Positions 5,601 to 9,627 of a DNA stretch of 9,627 nt are shown here, piece after piece. The notes beneath the pieces are model-generated. The model searched no databases. It worked only from the letters and a program-made list of their open reading frames with translations, and was not told where the DNA came from. A program made the position numbers and the translations under genes. The stretch comes from Planctomycetota bacterium (GTDB lineage Bacteria; Planctomycetota; B129-G9): assembly GCA_003644325.1 (NCBI GenBank), contig QNCA01000030.1:1-9627 (forward strand), read 5' to 3'. Each line of letters starts with the position of its first letter. The stretch's first letter is position 1.

Positions 5601-8090
5601 GGCCGTATGGATATCTACCACAGGCTGGCGGTGGTGCATACCAATCTGGGCGGGATTCTGACGCGAGCGGGCCGGATGCGAAAAGCGGCGGAAGAATACG
5701 CCAAAAGCAGGAAAATCCTGGCAAAACTGCTGGAAATCGCGCCCGAGAAAGCCCTCTACCTGCGACTGCTGGCGGAAGCCGAAGACGCCGGAGGAAACAG
5801 TGAAAAGGCCGTAAAACTATATGAACAATCCGCCGCAATCAGAGAAAAACAAGTCGAACAGACAGAGAATAAACCGGAAGAAGACAGCGCCGGGGAGGCC
5901 TACAAGCGCGAACTCAGCCTGGTCTACAAACGGCTCATAAGACTCTATTCCGACATGCAGAGAAACGACAAGGCCGCGGAAATGGCGCAAAAGATGAAGG
6001 CCCTTGCACTCGCCACCACGGCGCGTGAGATACTCACCCTCGACGTGACCGAGGCGATCATCGCAGAAAGGAATGGGGACTACGACAAGGCGCGCAAAAT
6101 ATTGGAGACGGCGTTTGACAAGGAAGAAATTCGCAAAGACAAACAGCAACACATGCAGTTGATCCTACAGATGTCCCGCTTCTACCAGCGCAGAAGAAAT
6201 GCCGCCGCCACCGACGAGGAAAGAAAGAAATACCGCGAAAAGCGCGAGCAAATCCTGAACAAGGGCATCGAACTCTATCCCGACTCGACCCAGATGTACA
6301 TCTGGAAGGCCGAAATGTACATCTCGGAAGGGCAAAGCGGAAAGGCGGGGGAACTCGTCGACCTGGCTGTCGAGAAGGCAAACGCCGTCGACGACGAGGA
6401 CAAGGACATCATGGTTTACGCAAGCGCCGGTTCGTTCTACGAGCGGCAAGCCCGAACCCGAAAGGAACTCCGGAAGGCCGAGAACCTCTTGCTCGAGGCA
6501 GTCAGACTGGCTTCCGACAGGCAGTCGGATGAGCTGCTTTACCGGGAACGCCTGCTCGGTTTCTATTTCCGCCACATGGGTGTCTTCAAAGACAAGGCCA
6601 GGAACTACGTGGCGGACCTCCTCAGGCGCGAACCCGAAAACCCCCATTACCTTGTCTTCAACGGGCGCCTGAAGGCGCTCACGGGCGACCCGCGCGGCGC
6701 CGTAGAACAGTTTAAGAAGGCCACCGAAATCGACCCCATGCTTGATACCGCTTACGTGCAGTGGGCGGACGCAATTTTTGAGGAGTCCCCGGACGGGATA
6801 AACGAAGCGATAGAGGTCGTCGAGCGCGGGCTTGAAGAGAACGACGGGAGTATCGCTCTTAGGAACGCCCTCGGCAGGTTCTGCATGATAAAGAAGGAGT
6901 ATGACAAGGCCCGCGAGTGTTTCAGAAAGGTGCTCGCCGTCAACGGCAGGGATTTCACCGCGCTTGATGCCGTTGCCAGATTATCGCTGAAGGCGCTTGC
7001 CGACCCCCGGGTAGATTATAAGGACGCCCTGAAAGACGCCGAGGCGGCTGTAAACGCCTTGTACAGGTACTACCCCGACGCCCCGGCCACGTACCGCGTT
7101 CTCGGCTTCCTCGAACTGCACCAGGGGAGTCCCGAAAAGGCGGTCGGACATTTCAAGCAGGCGTACGCGCTCGGGAATGACCCGGTCAGCCTCCGGGCCC
7201 TTTCCAATCTCTGTCTCGGCAGACAGGCGGTCAGTTTCGACCCCAAGAACCTGGAGATCTGGGCGAAGACCCTGCCGAGATGGAAATACAATACTGCCGT
7301 TCAGATGTTCATCGGACGTTGCATGCTCAAGGAGCGCCGCGACGGAGCGGAGAATTTCTTCAGAAGCGTCGCGGAAAGCGCCGACAATCCGGCCGAACCA
7401 TACCTGTTTACCGATATTTACTACCTCGACCGCCACCGCGCCAGCACCGCCAAAAAATATTTCAACAAGTGCCTGGAGCGCATGGACAAGAGCGTTGCCG
7501 AGACCGCCGACTTCGCCAAACTTTACGTTGAGGCAGGCCACCCTCGCCGCGCCATAGAACTGATTGAGCGTGTCTCCGAAAACATTGGAGAGAAAGACCG
7601 CCCGGAACTCGACGCCGCGCGCGCGTACGTCTATCTCTTCGAACTGGACGACGCCGAAAAGGCGGAGAAGATAATCCGTCCGGTTATCGAATCGGACCTC
7701 AAGCCGAAACCGGCGGCGGCCCTCTGCGTCATCGGAAAGATAATGTGCGACAGGGACGGCGAGGAATTTGAACAGGGGCTCGAGTACATAAAGTCCGCCG
7801 TCAGGGCCGAGCCCTCAGCGCCGTCTTACTACTGTGCGCTCGCGGAGGCATACTACAAGAGTTACATGAAAAACGGCAGGAAGGCCGACATGAGAGCCGC
7901 CCTCGCGGCCATCGAAAACACCATGCGAATGGACCCGAACTACTATATGCTGCCCAATCTCCACCTGTGGCGCGGCGATATGTATTACAAGGACGGCGAC
8001 AAGGAAAAGGCGCGCGAAGACTACAGAAAGTACCTGGACCTGGGGGGGAAAGAACGCGCGGAAGAGGTCGGAAAGAGATTGGAAGAATAG
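2661..8090 (+). CDS. Giant membrane-anchored TPR-repeat protein linked to exosortase
   Basis: The product is 1809 residues. The N-terminus has two lysines, then a single hydrophobic helix at about 9-30, with no lipobox cysteine, so it looks like a signal anchor that exposes the rest to the periplasm. Nearly all the remainder is helical repeat. Clear TPR units with the G/Y/A/A-P pattern lie at about 437-469, 545-610, 1328-1375, 1392-1445, 1475-1520 and 1765-1809, with more divergent units between and before (for example 45-140). TPRs are protein-protein docking surfaces, so a scaffold role is likely, and no catalytic motif was seen. It lies 53 bases downstream of the exosortase gene, probably in one operon. 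PEP-CTERM systems often include a TPR lipoprotein (PrsT, roughly 900 residues); this is about twice as long and lacks the lipid site, so it is an analogue or a distant, enlarged relative. I count 17 cysteines, many in the small-residue position of TPR helix A. No C-terminal sorting signal is present: it ends GKRLEE. Confidence 0.92.
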   Translation: MKKSTGVILRLTVVVSILALLGAALYVIVKMTNLNEFEHTRNGRQAFEKAEKLFEDAKTAAGEGRLADAEAAEQEAWEALEKAKESFKNAINVELRYFPAHNGLGKCYVLEAENSLNDRRKSAEAFHKADKEFAEAMKYCRWHMGAAIERCKIYDKYFYDPVTVSKLAEKALRAQEAKKQADPEYAATDVESKKALENELRYYLAKGTVGAARKESQRLIPGIGGADLSTQDRMLAYAQVTAAFQDAVKVYEDLAKETKLPEELTLRDIYLEVGKIYLRMIDTIWQVYQGKPIPEIDLKTMEPAKAARTKGILAKIGVLDDPSTLRYTELHSVLANLRDEAKEHFDQAIKVSDEKTMEETVLEIGKGRCLYGVSPMGPRPAELPGEQILRNAMKDDSIHKTETFYTGYAQLLMRLRKTEEAGKVLKEGLEKLESPAMHLELGKYYEQDGRLEDAREQIEAALQKDKDNKDVRHELVLLYLAIAGQGEKEILKDAREHLARLMREDPENGDYLILRGRIDLADEKYEDARKSFMEVYEKGPQWRLAGAYHLAMLYQARGDMATAEEYLNKAKESGTRPNAEVYRRLAQLLYGRGEIKRAQQVCEEYVERSENLNLPMQPPVLKIMADCQEAIGDKEGAAKTYVKLINSGGNRNRYTMLMGYMWLRGITTNLEIEQARKCFEHVAESEASYPAWEKTLGVYYGLARCEIAGKRANRYAAAIAILEQRVWPLLQEIKRHATTDDAREDYVNKYKAYLLHLFDYYSEVTPLSPTDKEELNRIARELHDIAPEDPRAFRRYLKAQTLDLPADEAAKREKEIIRQDLENSRSDEEKNKIKFLYAETLLGRGSLEDAKKWYKQVQVPEDDKGDMGLRVYMNLANICINTEDFGEAEGYIKTLKAKYADRPETALVEATYNAMKEKDIVKRIAVLKSAMEEHPDIAELHKSLGDAYMKAAMFGEKGVDPVDRYRSAILEFNKVLDVSRGRMDIYHRLAVVHTNLGGILTRAGRMRKAAEEYAKSRKILAKLLEIAPEKALYLRLLAEAEDAGGNSEKAVKLYEQSAAIREKQVEQTENKPEEDSAGEAYKRELSLVYKRLIRLYSDMQRNDKAAEMAQKMKALALATTAREILTLDVTEAIIAERNGDYDKARKILETAFDKEEIRKDKQQHMQLILQMSRFYQRRRNAAATDEERKKYREKREQILNKGIELYPDSTQMYIWKAEMYISEGQSGKAGELVDLAVEKANAVDDEDKDIMVYASAGSFYERQARTRKELRKAENLLLEAVRLASDRQSDELLYRERLLGFYFRHMGVFKDKARNYVADLLRREPENPHYLVFNGRLKALTGDPRGAVEQFKKATEIDPMLDTAYVQWADAIFEESPDGINEAIEVVERGLEENDGSIALRNALGRFCMIKKEYDKARECFRKVLAVNGRDFTALDAVARLSLKALADPRVDYKDALKDAEAAVNALYRYYPDAPATYRVLGFLELHQGSPEKAVGHFKQAYALGNDPVSLRALSNLCLGRQAVSFDPKNLEIWAKTLPRWKYNTAVQMFIGRCMLKERRDGAENFFRSVAESADNPAEPYLFTDIYYLDRHRASTAKKYFNKCLERMDKSVAETADFAKLYVEAGHPRRAIELIERVSENIGEKDRPELDAARAYVYLFELDDAEKAEKIIRPVIESDLKPKPAAALCVIGKIMCDRDGEEFEQGLEYIKSAVRAEPSAPSYYCALAEAYYKSYMKNGRKADMRAALAAIENTMRMDPNYYMLPNLHLWRGDMYYKDGDKEKAREDYRKYLDLGGKERAEEVGKRLEE

Positions 8091-8094
8091 CACG

Positions 8095-8151
8095 GGGCCG
8101 GATTGCGCCGGAGGCGCGCAGGAACTTTGGGCGCAAGCCGCCTTCCGGTCC
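8095..8151 (+). other. Foldable intergenic segment after the TPR gene
   Basis: GGGCCGGA (8095-8102) can pair with TCCGGTCC (8144-8151) through eight pairs including one G-T wobble. Inside lies a hairpin GCGCC (8105-8109) with GGCGC (8113-8117) around a three-base loop. No T-run follows, so a classic intrinsic terminator is not supported. It could be a 3' end stabiliser, a dispersed repeat element or chance in GC-rich DNA. Confidence 0.3.
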
Positions 8152-8184
8152 GGGACAATTTCTGAGCATTGATTGAGCGCGGTT

Positions 8185-8200
8185 GGGCCCCATGCGGCCC
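8185..8200 (+). terminator. Weak hairpin before the helicase gene, possible terminator
   Basis: GGGCC (8185-8189) pairs with GGCCC (8196-8200) around a six-base loop. Only TTAT follows rather than a T-run, so intrinsic termination would be inefficient. It lies 18 bases before the chosen helicase start and overlaps the alternative in-frame ATG at 8192. It could instead affect helicase translation. The best promoter-like pair here (TTGGGC 8183-8188 and GACAAT 8206-8211, 17-base spacing) is too poor to call. Confidence 0.2.
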
Positions 8201-8218
8201 TTATGGACAATATATGGA

Positions 8219-9627
8219 ATGAACCTTCTCGAAAATGCCACACCCGCACAACGTGAAGCGATAATGCACCAGGACGGGCCGCTGATGATACTGGCGGGCG
8301 CCGGCTCGGGCAAAACACTGGCGGTCACGGCGCGCATCGCACGCCTTATCCAGAATGCAGTCCCCCCTTATAATATCCTGGCCATTACCTTCACCAACAA
8401 GACCGCCGGAGAAATGAAGGAACGCATCGAGGCGCTTGTGGGCCGGACACGCGCCTGGATCTCCACCTTCCACTCAATGTGCGCGCGCATCCTCCGCGCG
8501 CATGCCGACCGGCTCGGCTTCACCAGCGACTTTACGATGTACGATTCCGCCGACACCCGCGCATGTATTAAATCACTCATGGAGGAAATGGGCCTGGACT
8601 CGGCGTCCTTTCGCCCCAACGCCTTTGCCGAAATCATAAGCGCCGCCAAGCGCGGCATGGTTACGCCCGATGACTACGCCGCATGCGCCCGCGGCCCGCT
8701 GCAAAGGGCCCTCGCAAAACTCTACCCCAGGTACGAGGAAACCCTCCACTCAAACAACTGCATGGATTTCAACGACCTGCTGCTCATGTGCTACAGGCTG
8801 CTCAGGGAAAACCCCGACGTTCTGCAAAAGTACGCCGAGCGCTTCAAATACATCTCCGTGGATGAATTCCAGGACACAAACAGCATACAGTACCTGCTTG
8901 CCAGGATACTCGCGTGCAAACACAAGAACATCTGCGTCGTCGGCGACCCCGACCAGACCATCTATACCTGGCGCGGCGCCACGCTGCAGAACATCTTCGA
9001 CTTCGAAAAAGATTTCCCCGGCGCAAAGGTTATAAGACTGGAACAAAACTTCCGCTCCACGAAGAAAATCCTGCGCGCCGCGTCCGAACTCATCAGGCAC
9101 AACATCGAGCGAAAAGAAAAGGAACTTGTAACGGACAACCCCGAAGGCGATGAAATCGCCGTGATGGAATCGAGCGATGAACAGGAAGAGGCGCGCAACG
9201 TCGCCCGCTTCATCGGCGAATGCGTGAGCGACGGCTACGCACACCACGACATAGCCGTCCTCTATCGCACCAACGCCCAGTCCCGCCCGCTCGAAGAGGT
9301 GATGCTCCACCACAATATCCCCTACGCCCTTGTGGGCGCGGTCGCGTTTTACCGGCGCAAGGAGATTAAGGACATCCTCGCCTACCTGCGCCTGGCGGTC
9401 AACCCGGGCGACGCGGTCAGTTTCGCGCGCGCCGTCAACGCGCCTCCCCGCGGCATAGGCAAGGTGACGCTGGCCAGGATCTCCGACGTCGCCTCCCGTG
9501 AAGGCGCCACCATGCTGGACGTCGTTGCGGGCAAATCAAAGGAATCCCCGCTGTCCAATCGCCAGGCGCAGAGCATGGGGAAGTTCTGCGGGATTATTGA
9601 AGCAATCCGAGCCATGCACGGCCGGCC
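8219..9627 (+). CDS. pcrA: PcrA/UvrD-type superfamily 1 DNA helicase, N-terminal part (partial)
   Basis: The frame runs 469 complete codons to the right edge with no stop, about two thirds of the family's usual 650-750 residues. It is a 3'-5' ATP-driven DNA helicase of repair and replication-fork maintenance, acting in the cytoplasm. Motifs in order: Q motif TPAQREA (Gln11), Walker A GAGSGKT (27-33, Lys32), motif Ia ITFTNKTAGEM (56-66), Ib STFHSMCARIL, motif II DEFQD (215-219), motif III GDPDQTIYTWRGA (242-254) and motif IV EQNFRST (275-281). Then come YRTNAQSRPLEE and FYRRKEIKDILAYLRL, which strongly match PcrA/UvrD. Motifs V and VI would lie beyond the window. The ATG at 8219 is chosen because MNLLENATPAQREA is the family's normal beginning. 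An in-frame ATG at 8192 would add nine atypical residues. Neither start has a good ribosome site. It is probably unrelated functionally to the exosortase operon. Confidence 0.95.
   Translation, partial: MNLLENATPAQREAIMHQDGPLMILAGAGSGKTLAVTARIARLIQNAVPPYNILAITFTNKTAGEMKERIEALVGRTRAWISTFHSMCARILRAHADRLGFTSDFTMYDSADTRACIKSLMEEMGLDSASFRPNAFAEIISAAKRGMVTPDDYAACARGPLQRALAKLYPRYEETLHSNNCMDFNDLLLMCYRLLRENPDVLQKYAERFKYISVDEFQDTNSIQYLLARILACKHKNICVVGDPDQTIYTWRGATLQNIFDFEKDFPGAKVIRLEQNFRSTKKILRAASELIRHNIERKEKELVTDNPEGDEIAVMESSDEQEEARNVARFIGECVSDGYAHHDIAVLYRTNAQSRPLEEVMLHHNIPYALVGAVAFYRRKEIKDILAYLRLAVNPGDAVSFARAVNAPPRGIGKVTLARISDVASREGATMLDVVAGKSKESPLSNRQAQSMGKFCGIIEAIRAMHGR

Noticed and set aside
1270..5639. 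Long minus-strand open frames (1270-2661, 2466-4079, 4131-5639)
   Set aside because: They lie opposite the exosortase and TPR genes, which have clear motifs. Their products have no recognisable domains and are arginine/leucine/valine-rich, as expected for antisense frames of GC-rich coding DNA.
8000..8090. Possible PEP-CTERM-like sorting signal at the end of the TPR protein
   Set aside because: The C-terminus is charged (KERAEEVGKRLEE) with no hydrophobic helix or terminal basic cluster after a motif, so it is not an exosortase substrate.
1..9627. tRNA, rRNA, CRISPR array, insertion sequence or phage attachment site
   Set aside because: No regularly spaced repeats, transposase motifs, terminal inverted repeats or tRNA-like folds were recognised on either strand by reading.

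Overview
The window is GC-rich bacterial DNA holding four substantial genes and one 342-base divergent promoter region. The central unit is a probable two-gene operon on the + strand. Its first gene encodes an exosortase fused to an EpsI-type periplasmic domain (823-2607). Its second encodes a very large (1809 aa) membrane-anchored TPR protein (2661-8090). Exosortases occur in Gram-negative (diderm) bacteria with exopolysaccharide/PEP-CTERM-type protein sorting. High GC combined with frequent ATA (Ile) and AGG (Arg) codons and the huge TPR protein would suit a Planctomycetes/PVC-like or other uncultured diderm lineage. That placement is inference only, because no rRNA or other taxonomic marker is present.

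Layout. Positions 1-480 (minus strand) hold the N-terminal 160 residues of a polytopic membrane protein that runs off the left edge; it resembles the membrane sensor part of some histidine kinases. Positions 481-822 are a divergent control region. It contains a near-perfect sigma70 promoter reading left (TTGACA-16-TATAAT), a strong sigma70 promoter reading right (TTGACT-17-TAGAAT), and between them a dyad with nested arms sharing one centre. The exosortase leader is about 126 nt long, with a hairpin and a possible 22-codon upstream ORF overlapping the exosortase start. The TPR gene follows the exosortase after 53 bases with its own good Shine-Dalgarno site. Positions 8091-8218 are non-coding with modest hairpins. 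From 8219 to the right edge is the N-terminal two thirds of a PcrA/UvrD-type DNA helicase, a housekeeping repair gene.

How it may work together: the exosortase would cleave C-terminal sorting signals at the inner membrane, with its fused EpsI domain in the periplasm. The TPR protein would be a periplasmic scaffold anchored by one N-terminal helix. The divergent membrane gene could be a sensor controlling the system. No sorting-signal substrate, glycosyltransferase or polysaccharide exporter is visible here, so substrates must be encoded elsewhere. The least ordinary points are the pairing of a fused exosortase-EpsI with a giant cysteine-containing TPR protein, and the compact divergent regulatory region.
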